Of a stretch of DNA of 64,000 bases, positions 45,451-53,969 are shown in pieces. The stretch covers positions 113,990-177,989 of the forward strand of contig JAGBNK010000020.1 of the NCBI GenBank assembly GCA_017634455.1, read 5' to 3'. The DNA comes from Lachnospiraceae bacterium. Its GTDB lineage: Bacteria; Bacillota; Clostridia; Lachnospirales; Lachnospiraceae. The notes beneath the pieces were generated by a model. The model was not told the origin of the DNA and did not search any database. It saw only the letters and a list, made by a program, of their open reading frames with translations. Numbering within the stretch: position 1 is the first letter of the stretch; the number at the start of each line of letters is the position of its first letter. The position numbers were made by a program, and so were the translations under genes.

Positions 45451-46707
45451 ATGAGTCATATAGTAGGAATCGTATGTGAATACAATCCATTTCACAACGG
45501 ACACAAAGCACAAATTCAATATGCAAGAGAAGTTCTAGGTGCCGATTATGTAATCGCAGCCATGAGCCCGGATTTCACCCAGAGAGGTCAAGTTGCAATA
45601 TTTTCCAAATATCAACGCACCGCCCACTCTCTCAACTATGTAGATATGGTAATTGAAATTCCAGTAATGTATGCCACCGCGTCAGCAGAAGGTTTTGCCA
45701 CTGCAGCAATTGCAGCTTTGGCATCAACAGGAATCGTTGATACCATCCTATTCTCAAGCGAGAATGCCAACAGAGATCTATTCGAGAAAATCAGCGACAT
45801 TCTAATAAATGAACCTGAGGCTTATAAAGCCACTATTCGTGACGCCCTTGCAGCAGGCCAGAGCTATCCATCCGCACGATTGGCTGCAGTAAAGGCATGC
45901 ATACCAGGCCCTGACAACCAGACAGAGGAATTGCTGTCCAAGCCAAATAATATTCTGGGACTGGAATATGTGAAAGCCTTGAAAAAGAATCATTTAGATA
46001 TACATTATGAAATAATGGAGCGCATGGGTGAAGCATATCACTCCCTGGAAGCTGACAGCTATTATTCCAGCGCCTCTGCCATTAGAAATGCAATTATTGA
46101 AAATAATGATAATGCCATGGAAGGTGTACCATCCAAATTGCAGAACTCATATATGAAGTTGTGTAGAGATAATAATTATTTATCACCTGTGGCAGTTTCA
46201 GAAATTCTGCATTACAAATTATTAAATGCAGAAAGTTTTGAGAAATATCTAGATTGCAACGAGGATATATCCAACAAAATATTAAAGTATAGAAATGATT
46301 ATATATGCTCAGAACAGTTTATAGATTTACTGAAATCCAAGGATATAACCTACTCTCGCCTATCTCGAATTCTCGCCCATATCCTCCTTGATATAAGAGA
46401 TACAGATGTTGACTACCAGCATATATCTCTCCCATATATCAGAGTGTTGGGAATTGCCAGTTGCGCCACAGATTTGTTCTCCCAGATGAAGGAATATTCC
46501 ACAGTGCCTTTTTTCACATCTGTAAAAGAAATAGAGAAGGCCATAAATGATGACATTCCTATCTGGGAAAATGATGAAATGGTTGCTCGGGCCAAAAGGC
46601 AATTTGAAACTGATACCAAGGCAACAGAAATATATAATATATTGCTGACCTCAAAATGCAACAATTCTGTCCCTCCTGAAATCAGCCAGAAATTCATAAT
46701 GGTATAA
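45451..46707 (+). CDS. tmcAL: tRNA(Met) cytidine acetate ligase TmcAL
   Basis: TmcAL acetylates the wobble cytidine of elongator tRNA-Met using acetate and ATP. The nucleotidyltransferase motif VGIVCEYNPFHNGH is at residues 5-18, and the protein contains SPDFTQRGQVAIFSKYQR and SASAIRNAI (418 residues). The conserved N-terminus fixes the ATG at 45451 despite the distant ribosome site. It is divergent from ackA, which makes its substrate acetate. It is one of the few plus-strand genes. Confidence 0.93.
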   Translation: MSHIVGIVCEYNPFHNGHKAQIQYAREVLGADYVIAAMSPDFTQRGQVAIFSKYQRTAHSLNYVDMVIEIPVMYATASAEGFATAAIAALASTGIVDTILFSSENANRDLFEKISDILINEPEAYKATIRDALAAGQSYPSARLAAVKACIPGPDNQTEELLSKPNNILGLEYVKALKKNHLDIHYEIMERMGEAYHSLEADSYYSSASAIRNAIIENNDNAMEGVPSKLQNSYMKLCRDNNYLSPVAVSEILHYKLLNAESFEKYLDCNEDISNKILKYRNDYICSEQFIDLLKSKDITYSRLSRILAHILLDIRDTDVDYQHISLPYIRVLGIASCATDLFSQMKEYSTVPFFTSVKEIEKAINDDIPIWENDEMVARAKRQFETDTKATEIYNILLTSKCNNSVPPEISQKFIMV

Positions 46708-46782
46708 AAATAACCCTCCTTACTGAACTTTACATTGTCCAGCAAAGAGGGTACATATCAATGGTAAAGAGTTTTATTATTT

Positions 46783-47961
46783 CTAGTGATGGAATAATCT
46801 AATTCCTGTGAATGCCATAACCATATTGTACTTATTGCAAGTATCAATTACATGATCATCTCTGATTGAGCCACCTGGCTGAGCCACATATTCTACACCA
46901 CTCTTGTGTGCACGCTCAATATTGTCACCAAATGGGAAGAATGCATCAGAACCAAGTGCAACACCTGTATTCTTATCAAGCCATGCTCTCTTAGCCTCTC
47001 TTGTAAATACTTCAGGTTTTACCTTGAAAATATTTTCCCAAGCGCCATCAGCCAATACATCCATATAATCTTCGCCAATGTAGAGATCAATTGCATTGTC
47101 TCTATCAGCACGGCGGATACCATCAACAAACTGCAATCCCAAAACCTGTGGAGACTGACGCAACCACCAGTTGTCAGCCTTGCTTCCCGCAAGTCTTGTA
47201 CAATGAATTCTAGACTGCTGTCCAGCACCAATACCAATGGCCTGACCATCCTTGGCATAGCATACAGAATTAGACTGTGTATATTTCAAAGTTATCATTG
47301 CAAGAGCCAAATCAATCTTGGCCTGTTCTGGCAAATCCTTGTTATCAGTAACAATATTTGAGAAGAATTCATCATCAATAACAAGTTCATTTCTGCCCTG
47401 TTCAAATGTAATTCCAAATACTTCTTTTCTCTCAAGCTGCTTTGGCTCATAGTTTGGATCAATTTCAATTACATTGTAATTGCCATTCTTCTTCTGTTTC
47501 AGAATCTCAAGAGCTTCATCTGTATATCCAGGAGCAATAACACCATCAGATACTTCTCTCTTAATCAGCAAAGCAGTTGCCTTGTCGCATACATCTGAAA
47601 GAGATATAAAATCACCAAATGATGACATTCTATCTGCACCACGAGCTCTTGCATAAGCATTGGCAATTGGTGTGAACTCAACATCCATGTCATCTACCCA
47701 GTAAATCTTTCTCTCCACATCTGAAAGTGGTAAACCTACAGCAGCACCAGCTGGAGATACATGCTTAAATGAAGTTGCTGCAGGAAGACCTGTAGCGCGC
47801 TTCAGTTCTCTAACTAACTGCCATCCGTTAAATGCATCAAGGAAATTTATATATCCAGGTTTTCCACACAATACCTTGATTGGAAGTTCTCCTTCTTCCA
47901 TATAAATTCTTGAAGGCTTCTGATTTGGGTTACATCCGTACTTTAATTCTAATTCTTTCAT
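46783..47961 (-). CDS. Stand-alone AICAR transformylase
   Basis: The 392-residue protein corresponds to the C-terminal AICARFT domain of PurH without the N-terminal IMP cyclohydrolase domain. It carries KYGCNPNQKPSRIY, the SFKHVSPAGAA catalytic Lys-His segment, and the GIGAGQQSRIHCTRLAGSKA and SDAFFPFGDN motifs. It formylates AICAR with 10-formyl-tetrahydrofolate. Cyclisation is supplied by the PurO-type gene 58 nt upstream in the same operon. A GGATGG site precedes the ATG. Confidence 0.93.
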   Translation of the reverse strand: MKELELKYGCNPNQKPSRIYMEEGELPIKVLCGKPGYINFLDAFNGWQLVRELKRATGLPAATSFKHVSPAGAAVGLPLSDVERKIYWVDDMDVEFTPIANAYARARGADRMSSFGDFISLSDVCDKATALLIKREVSDGVIAPGYTDEALEILKQKKNGNYNVIEIDPNYEPKQLERKEVFGITFEQGRNELVIDDEFFSNIVTDNKDLPEQAKIDLALAMITLKYTQSNSVCYAKDGQAIGIGAGQQSRIHCTRLAGSKADNWWLRQSPQVLGLQFVDGIRRADRDNAIDLYIGEDYMDVLADGAWENIFKVKPEVFTREAKRAWLDKNTGVALGSDAFFPFGDNIERAHKSGVEYVAQPGGSIRDDHVIDTCNKYNMVMAFTGIRLFHH

Positions 47962-48019
47962 TTTTAATCCATCCCTATTTATTTAATTTTGAGTTAATAT
48001 TATTATTTCGCCTTTTAGC

Positions 48020-48733
48020 TTACTGATTCTTATTTACAATTCTTGTCTCATAAGTTCCATCAGCAATATTGATATATCTTACAAAAAGAGATACCTTGTT
48101 CTCTTCGTTTAAGCTATTCCAAATGAGATTTGTGTACTCATCAATATCATTTGACACATCAACCAGCTTTGGCTCTCCCTCAAAACTTGGAAGTGGATTA
48201 CCATCATGCATATATGTGTGAATGAAATGTCCCTCGCCTGCAACAGGATTCTCATAAGCAAATGTATATCTGTTGCATGCATCAGGATTTCCATTATTGC
48301 TCTTAAGAATTGACATAGCATAATTGAACTTGCCATCCTCTATATGCATAATTCCTGAAATTCTAGGAGTATAATTTGGACCATCCGGCTCAAACTCACG
48401 AGTTCTAAGGGATTGTTCAAAAGTCATTTGCTTGTCCATAAGCTCATAAATTGTATCTGTCTGATCACCATTTGTCACAATAGTCTTATTGCCAAGCACT
48501 CTCACTGGAGCATAGATAATCAGGCTTGGATCACTTAGCTTTGAAGGGTCAAAAGCCTGTGTTCTAATGCCTTCCCCATCTTCAACAAACACGCGGTTTC
48601 TACTATTCTCACTTCTTCCCATAATGAAATAAGCAGTAACAGCCTTGGTACCATCCAAAGTTTTTCCAATTACAATTCCTCTTCCCGGATAAGCATTTCC
48701 TGAAAGTTCATTTTGCAATGATAACTTTACCAT
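48020..48733 (-). CDS. purO: IMP cyclohydrolase, PurO type
   Basis: The 237-residue protein is of the archaeal-type IMP cyclohydrolase family, not the PurH N-terminal fold: GNAYPGRGIVIGKTLDGTKAV, YFIMGRSENSRNRVF and PRISGIMHIEDGKF are family landmarks. It closes the FAICAR ring to IMP. Together with the adjacent AICAR transformylase it replaces bifunctional PurH. TAGGAGG precedes the ATG, and a TATAAT (48799-48804) with a poor -35 lies upstream. I see no purine riboswitch in the 110-nt leader region. Confidence 0.9.
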   Translation of the reverse strand: MVKLSLQNELSGNAYPGRGIVIGKTLDGTKAVTAYFIMGRSENSRNRVFVEDGEGIRTQAFDPSKLSDPSLIIYAPVRVLGNKTIVTNGDQTDTIYELMDKQMTFEQSLRTREFEPDGPNYTPRISGIMHIEDGKFNYAMSILKSNNGNPDACNRYTFAYENPVAGEGHFIHTYMHDGNPLPSFEGEPKLVDVSNDIDEYTNLIWNSLNEENKVSLFVRYINIADGTYETRIVNKNQ

Positions 48734-48846
48734 AATTTTCCTCCTAAAATATACATTATTTATTTGTCATTGCCGAGCTATTCAACCCAACAAAAAATAT
48801 TATATATGAAATCACTTTCTCGCGCTATGTATAAAAGCACTAAAAA

Positions 48847-48868
48847 AGACTCTCCCAAAGGAGAGTCT
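48847..48868 (-). terminator. Terminator downstream of the FliD-C-like gene
   Basis: A perfect 9-bp stem (48847-48855 with 48860-48868) and a CAAA-type loop are followed by a T6 run on the minus strand. Confidence 0.9.
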
Positions 48869-48881
48869 CTAATATTTTTCA

Positions 48882-49628
48882 TTAAATAAATGCATTGTAT
48901 GTATTCATTAAGCCCACGGTAGACAGAGCTCCTGAATTAGTATATCCACCCATTGAAGAAGCAGCCACTATAGAGCTGTTGATCATAGATGCCTTGGATG
49001 CAATCTGTCCAGCGAAGCTACCCTGAGAATTAAAGAGAGTCTTCACCATGTTCATATCAGCTTTCTTGAATGTATCCTCATTAATTGATAACTTATTCTC
49101 ATTATCAATTGTGATACCTATTGAAGCTAAGTTCTTAGAATTAGCTGCTGCTAATCCTGTCATTCCAGCTGTAGCTGTTACTACACCTGTCACATCAGAT
49201 TTCTTGGCAACATCCACTGTAGAATTGTAATCGTCAACGAAAGCCTTGGCAGCCTTATAGATTGCATCTCTATCGTAATCCTTGGTTACCTTGCCATCTT
49301 CGTCCTTGATTTCAATTTCATTAAATAGAGAATCCTTGCCTCTGTTCAAAAGCTTAGAAGCAGATTCATACAGATTAGAGCTTTCAGTCTTCTGCTTTGC
49401 CATATCATCTACAGTCTTCTTCTTGTCCTCGTTAAAGGCTTTGGCCTTCACATTGGTATTATCAGAATAGTAATTCTTCAAAAGCTTATGGTAATTACCA
49501 CTTTTGATGCTATTGTATTCTGATAACATAGAATAATCAAAACCTACTGTATTGGAATTCCTGCCGTTCATACTAGAGAACAAGGAACTTATAGTATTGG
49601 CATTATAGCTTGAAATAGTAAGTCCCAT
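48882..49628 (-). CDS. FliD C-terminal-like orphan protein
   Basis: The 248-residue protein has Asn/Ser-rich N-terminal helices and a region resembling the C-terminal half of the flagellar cap protein FliD: KAFVDDYNSTVD, then SIGITIDNENKLSINEDTFKKA and a last helix with FAGQIASKASMI. It is half the usual FliD length and is not beside flagellar genes. The start at 49628 has AGGAG 8 nt upstream; two earlier in-frame starts are too close to the site. It may be a secreted or cap-related protein, but the function is unknown. Confidence 0.6.
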   Translation of the reverse strand: MGLTISSYNANTISSLFSSMNGRNSNTVGFDYSMLSEYNSIKSGNYHKLLKNYYSDNTNVKAKAFNEDKKKTVDDMAKQKTESSNLYESASKLLNRGKDSLFNEIEIKDEDGKVTKDYDRDAIYKAAKAFVDDYNSTVDVAKKSDVTGVVTATAGMTGLAAANSKNLASIGITIDNENKLSINEDTFKKADMNMVKTLFNSQGSFAGQIASKASMINSSIVAASSMGGYTNSGALSTVGLMNTYNAFI

Positions 49629-49742
49629 ACCCATCACTCCTTTGAAAAATAATACAGACCTCCGTGTCTATAGAATAAACCTATCTTATCTTAATTAGAA
49701 TATATATTGATATTTTGAATTAGTCAATAGCTTTGAAAATAT

Positions 49743-50417
49743 TTACAATTGCCAGTCTATTGGCTCAATTCCGTTATTCACCAGAAAATCGTTGGTTTTG
49801 GAGAAGTGTTTACATCCCCAGAATCCTCTGTATACTGATAGAGGGCTTGGATGAGGAGCCTCCAAAATCAGATGCTTAGGATTATTCAACAATTTCTTCT
49901 TCTTCTGAGCAGGCGCCCCCCAAAGCAAGAAAACAATGGGTCTGTCCTCCTCATTTACCTTGCTAATTATGGCATCTGTAAACTTCTCCCAGCCATATCC
50001 CTTATGTGAATTGGCAACATGAGCATTTACCGTCAATACAGTATTGAGCATAAGCACTCCCTGTGTCGCCCATTTAACCAGATATCCATCCTCAGGTATG
50101 ATGCAACCTAAATCATCATGTAATTCTTTATAAATATTTACCAGAGAAGGTGGAACTTTCACTCCCGGTTTAACCGAGAAACACAGGCCATGAGCCTGGC
50201 CCACATCATGATAAGGATCCTGTCCTATAATAACCGCCTTCACCTGAGAAAGGGGTGTCAAATTCAAAGCGTTGAAAACCTCATTTGCCGGTGGAAATAC
50301 CTGGTTATTCTCATATGCTTCAGACACCTTCGCCATAAGTTCATGATAATAATCCTTCTGAAATTCTTCCTTCAAAGCCTCCTGCCACTGGCTGTCAATT
50401 TCCTGTAGTTCAATCAT
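49743..50417 (-). CDS. ung: Uracil-DNA glycosylase
   Basis: Family 1 UDG (224 residues) removes uracil from DNA. The water-activating loop [18 protein letters not shown] and the Leu-loop [10 protein letters not shown] are intact. Its ATG overlaps the hisF stop in an ATGA arrangement, so it is translationally coupled to histidine genes, an unusual partnership for a repair gene. With dut at 20 kb it protects DNA from uracil. Confidence 0.97.
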   Translation of the reverse strand: MIELQEIDSQWQEALKEEFQKDYYHELMAKVSEAYENNQVFPPANEVFNALNLTPLSQVKAVIIGQDPYHDVGQAHGLCFSVKPGVKVPPSLVNIYKELHDDLGCIIPEDGYLVKWATQGVLMLNTVLTVNAHVANSHKGYGWEKFTDAIISKVNEEDRPIVFLLWGAPAQKKKKLLNNPKHLILEAPHPSPLSVYRGFWGCKHFSKTNDFLVNNGIEPIDWQL

Positions 50418-51175
50418 AATCTAACTGATATTCCCCTATCTCTCAAATATTCCTTGAGATCTCTTATCTCAAGTTCTTTATAGTGAAATAATGAAGCCGC
50501 CAAAGCTGCATCAGCGCCGCCAGCTGTCAATGCGTCGTAAAAATGTTCTTTGGTTCCAGCTCCACCTGAAGCAATTACCGGAATATTTACCGCATCAGAT
50601 ATAAGTCTGGTAAGCTCAATATCATATCCAGCCTTGGTGCCGTCACAATCCATACTTGTAAGAAGGATTTCTCCAGCCCCTCTCTTCTCAGCTTCAATAG
50701 CCCATTCAATAGCATCTAAGCCCACATCAACTCGACCGCCGTTTTTGTACACATTCCAACCACTGTTATCTGCTCTTTTCTTAGCATCAATTGCTACAAC
50801 AACGCACTGACTACCAAATTTATCAGCAGCATCAGAAATCAAATCCGGATTAGCAATAGCTGATGAATTAATTGAAATCTTATCAGCTCCTTCACGGAGT
50901 AAGTTCTTGAAGTCATCAACAGTTCGAATTCCGCCACCTACAGTAAAAGGGATAAATACATTGGCAGCCACTCGTCTAACCATATCAACCACTGTGTTTC
51001 TGCTATCGCTGGATGCTGTAATATCAAGAAACACCACCTCATCAGCCCCCGCTTTGTCATATGCCTTGGCTATTTCAACAGGATCACCTGCGTCTTTTAA
51101 ATCAACGAAGTTCACTCCCTTTACAACTCTGCCATCTTTTACATCCAGACATGGAATAATTCTCTTAGTAAACAT
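50414..51175 (-). CDS. hisF: Imidazole glycerol phosphate synthase subunit HisF
   Basis: This cyclase barrel (253 residues) uses ammonia from HisH to turn PRFAR into imidazole glycerol phosphate and [35 protein letters not shown] and [11 protein letters not shown] are canonical, with catalytic Asp residues in CLDVKDG and [11 protein letters not shown]. It follows hisH by 24 nt. The AICAR by-product is the substrate of the AICAR transformylase encoded 2.5 kb downstream. Confidence 0.98.
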   Translation of the reverse strand: MFTKRIIPCLDVKDGRVVKGVNFVDLKDAGDPVEIAKAYDKAGADEVVFLDITASSDSRNTVVDMVRRVAANVFIPFTVGGGIRTVDDFKNLLREGADKISINSSAIANPDLISDAADKFGSQCVVVAIDAKKRADNSGWNVYKNGGRVDVGLDAIEWAIEAEKRGAGEILLTSMDCDGTKAGYDIELTRLISDAVNIPVIASGGAGTKEHFYDALTAGGADAALAASLFHYKELEIRDLKEYLRDRGISVRL

Positions 51176-51199
51176 TTCAAATCCTCAATAAAAATCCAA

Positions 51200-51808
51200 T
51201 TAATTAAGTTCCGCAAAATTTTGTAATATCTTCAACCCTGTATCACTGCTTTTCTCAGGATGGAATTGGCAAGCGAAGACATTGCCTGATTCAACAGATG
51301 CATGAATCTTCACACCATATTCAGATGTAGCCTTTACAATATCTGCATCATGGGCCTGAAGATAATAAGAGTGAACAAAATATACATATGGATTAGGCTC
51401 CAATCCTTTAAACAGTCTGCCATCACCTGATAAATCAAGAGAGTTCCATCCAATATGTGGAATCTTCAAGCCATAAGTATCAGGAATTTTCTTCACCTGG
51501 CCTCTTAAAATTCCAAGGCCATCAACTTCAGGAGATTCGTCACTGCTTTCAAATAATAATTGCAGTCCCAGACATATTCCAAGAAATGGTTTATCTGAAT
51601 CCACAACCTCTTTGATGGCTTTATGCAAATCATATTTATGCAATTGATCCATAGCACTTCCAAAAGAACCAACACCAGGCAGAACCACCTTGTCAGCCTT
51701 CTCGATTTCTCGGAAGTCTCTCGTAACAACAGTTTCTTGTCCAATGGCCCCAAAAGCTTTCTCTACACTCTTTATATTCCCCGCATCATAATCCAGAATT
51801 GCAATCAT
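51200..51808 (-). CDS. hisH: Imidazole glycerol phosphate synthase subunit HisH
   Basis: This glutamine amidotransferase (202 residues) delivers ammonia to HisF. The nucleophile Cys is in GICLGLQLLF, and the His-Glu pair is in CQFHPEKSSDTG. The N-terminal YDAGNIKSVEKAF is typical. The rest of the his pathway is not in the window. TATAAT just downstream of a long palindrome (51851-51881) may be its -10 box. GAAGGG is the likely ribosome site. Confidence 0.97.
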   Translation of the reverse strand: MIAILDYDAGNIKSVEKAFGAIGQETVVTRDFREIEKADKVVLPGVGSFGSAMDQLHKYDLHKAIKEVVDSDKPFLGICLGLQLLFESSDESPEVDGLGILRGQVKKIPDTYGLKIPHIGWNSLDLSGDGRLFKGLEPNPYVYFVHSYYLQAHDADIVKATSEYGVKIHASVESGNVFACQFHPEKSSDTGLKILQNFAELN

Positions 51809-51850
51809 GTCATTACACCCTTCTCGTAGAATTTTTATTCATTATATAAC

Positions 51851-51881
51851 AGAATCTGCGAATAAAATATTCGCAGATTCT
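51851..51881 (-). other. Long perfect stem-loop between the 660-residue gene and hisH
   Basis: Arms of 14 nt (51851-51864 and 51868-51881) pair perfectly with a 3-nt loop. No T-run follows on either strand, so it is not a standard terminator. It may end, protect or process the upstream transcript, or serve as an operator for the hisH promoter next to it. Confidence 0.6.
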
Positions 51882-51916
51882 ATAAAAAACCAAATAAATA
51901 TTCAAATGTTTTGAAT

Positions 51917-53899
51917 TTATCTTCCAAGACCAAGCTCATCCACAATCTCATTTATTCGAATAGAATACTGTTCTCTATTCATATGAGACATAGATATTGC
52001 ATCTTCCTGTGTCAATCCATATTGTGCATTCAATGTATCTATCAGATTCGTTCCAATAGCATCATACTGCTCACGCACCTGATATTGATCAGCCTGATCC
52101 ACATTTTCTGTATATCTTACAACACCAATAATCAGCGAATCCAATGCCAAATCATATTTATTTAAGCTGACCATCAGATTATAATCATGTTGGCGCTTCT
52201 GTAAATCAGAAAGCAATCTGGACTGAGCAAATAATTGTATATCCTCATCCTTAGTAAGCTTCTTGCCAGCTAATGATTCATAAGCTGTTATATAATCACC
52301 TTTTCCAAATGCCAATTCAGCATTAGCCTTGGAATTTCTGTGACTCAAAACTGATTGCCCAACATTTATCAAAACCACAATAGATACTGCCAGAAGCAAG
52401 AATACAATGATATATTTCATTGGAATCTTTGGAGAATTATCAGGTTGCTTCTCCTTCTTAGGCTTCTTCTCCTTTGGTGGCTTAGGTTTCTTCTCTTTCT
52501 TCGGCTTAGGCTCCTTTGGCTTCTTTTCCTTTTTCTTCTTTTCTTTCTTAGGAGGTTCTTCCTCACCGGCGCCTTCTCCCTCGAGAGTCTTGAGGATGTC
52601 CATATTTTCCTGGTTCATATCCTCAGCTTCTCCAGAGCCAACATCTACAATCTCTTCGCCTTCTTCGCCATGGTCCTTCTTGGCAAATATTGATTTAATC
52701 TTCTCAATAATAGCACCAAAGCCCTTCTTCTCAGCAGGAGCTTCCTCTCCCTCCTCAGAAGGATCAAAATTCAATCCTGCAGCTAAATCATTTGGGTCAG
52801 TTCCAGCGGCAGCATCTGCCTGAGCTTCAAATTCCTCCTGAGCTTCAGGAAGTTCTTCCTGTCCCTCGTCAGCATTAAGTAATTGGCTGATATCATCTAA
52901 ATCTCCATCTCCAGAGAGGAGATCCATCAAATCTACATCTGCATTTTCATCCAAGAGTGATTCCTCTGGATTATTCAGCATATTCTCAGCTTCCATCTCA
53001 GCATATTTCTCAAGAAGATTCTCACCTGACACGCCGATAGGTTCATCTGTATCTACCTCCGGAGCTTCTGATGCTCCAAGATCAGGTTCTTCCCCATTAT
53101 CCATGTTCAAGTCAAGATCAGCATCTCCAGCAATGCTTTCAAGTTCGCTAAGATCAATCTCTTCAGAAGACTCCTCAACAGATTCTTCAGCATTCTCGGC
53201 CTCGTCAGCATCTGATTCTTCTGTATCATCTGCAGCTGGTTCTTGTGCATCTGACTCATCTGATCCAGTCTCTTCTGAATCTGATTCTACAGCATCTGAC
53301 TCTTCCTCAGATTCCTCATCATCACCAAAGCCCAGATTTCCTAAATCATCTGCGCCAACATCTTCTACAGACTCATCAATTTCAGCAACATCTCCAAATG
53401 AATCTGTTAATTCAGAAGAAAATCCTGTCTCAACAGTTCCATTTTCAATTTCCTCTTTGGCCTGATTTACAATATTTTCAATATTCTCCAGGAAGCTCTT
53501 ATCATCATCCTGATTTAAATCATCATCCTGGTCCGCATCTTCAGTCTGTTCATTTTGAAGAGATTTCTGGAATTCTATCTCATCCCTTTCCATCTCCTCC
53601 TCGAAGTCTCGCATAATTGCATCAGTATCAGCATCATCTAATCCCAATTCAGCTTCAAATTCACGCAAAAAATCATCTTCAGATAATACTCTTCTCAAGT
53701 TTGAATGACTAGAAACCTCTGGCTCAAAATCATCCAACCCCGTTGCCTGCATGAAATCATCTGAAGGATTTATTTTATTTCTCTGATTTTGTCTTCTTGC
53801 TGCATTAATGGCTGACATCTGCTCTGCATTTTGAACATCATCGCGAACAGTTTTCACCGAATTCAGCAACCCATCCAAGTAATCTTCACTGTTTGCCAC
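51917..53899 (-). CDS. Acidic / Lys-Pro-rich single-pass membrane protein, function unknown
   Basis: I do not recognise this 660-residue protein. Residues 1-110 are helical (SEDYLDGLLNSVKTVRDD; DDFLREFEAELGLDD). Residues 110-440 are low-complexity and very acidic. Residues 449-487 are almost only Lys, Pro and Glu. One membrane helix lies at about 494-514. Residues 520-660 form a probably extracytoplasmic helical domain that could be TPR-like (GKGDYITAYESL, KYDLALDSLI). The start is GTG with GGAGGT upstream. It follows cheV by 70 nt, across a palindromic hairpin. The topology resembles some secretion or polar-organising factors, but nothing in the sequence proves that. Confidence 0.75.
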   Translation of the reverse strand: MANSEDYLDGLLNSVKTVRDDVQNAEQMSAINAARRQNQRNKINPSDDFMQATGLDDFEPEVSSHSNLRRVLSEDDFLREFEAELGLDDADTDAIMRDFEEEMERDEIEFQKSLQNEQTEDADQDDDLNQDDDKSFLENIENIVNQAKEEIENGTVETGFSSELTDSFGDVAEIDESVEDVGADDLGNLGFGDDEESEEESDAVESDSEETGSDESDAQEPAADDTEESDADEAENAEESVEESSEEIDLSELESIAGDADLDLNMDNGEEPDLGASEAPEVDTDEPIGVSGENLLEKYAEMEAENMLNNPEESLLDENADVDLMDLLSGDGDLDDISQLLNADEGQEELPEAQEEFEAQADAAAGTDPNDLAAGLNFDPSEEGEEAPAEKKGFGAIIEKIKSIFAKKDHGEEGEEIVDVGSGEAEDMNQENMDILKTLEGEGAGEEEPPKKEKKKKEKKPKEPKPKKEKKPKPPKEKKPKKEKQPDNSPKIPMKYIIVFLLLAVSIVVLINVGQSVLSHRNSKANAELAFGKGDYITAYESLAGKKLTKDEDIQLFAQSRLLSDLQKRQHDYNLMVSLNKYDLALDSLIIGVVRYTENVDQADQYQVREQYDAIGTNLIDTLNAQYGLTQEDAISMSHMNREQYSIRINEIVDELGLGR

Positions 53900-53930
53900 A
53901 GCGATACCTCCATTTATTTAAAATTAATAA

Positions 53931-53951
53931 GGGATGTGCTAAGCACATCCC
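53931..53951 (-). other. Palindromic hairpin between cheV and the 660-residue gene
   Basis: GGGATGTGCT (53931-53940) and AGCACATCCC (53942-53951) form a 21-nt near-perfect palindrome 20 nt upstream of the next ribosome site. The following T-tract (TTATTAATTTT) is weak, so partial termination or processing is more likely. Confidence 0.5.
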
Positions 53952-53969
53952 TACAAAATCCTAAAATTT

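Noticed and set aside
46713..46752. Hairpin with ACCCTC/GAGGGT arms between tmcAL and the AICAR transformylase gene
   Set aside because: Long loop, one mismatch and no T-run on either strand; too weak to call a terminator, although convergent genes need one here.
48734..48846. Possible purine riboswitch upstream of purO
   Set aside because: No three-helix core or conserved purine-box segments can be read in the region.
52355..53616. Plus-strand frames rich in Leu, Phe or Ser opposite the 660-residue protein gene
   Set aside because: They are shadows of the acidic and Lys-Pro low-complexity sequence.
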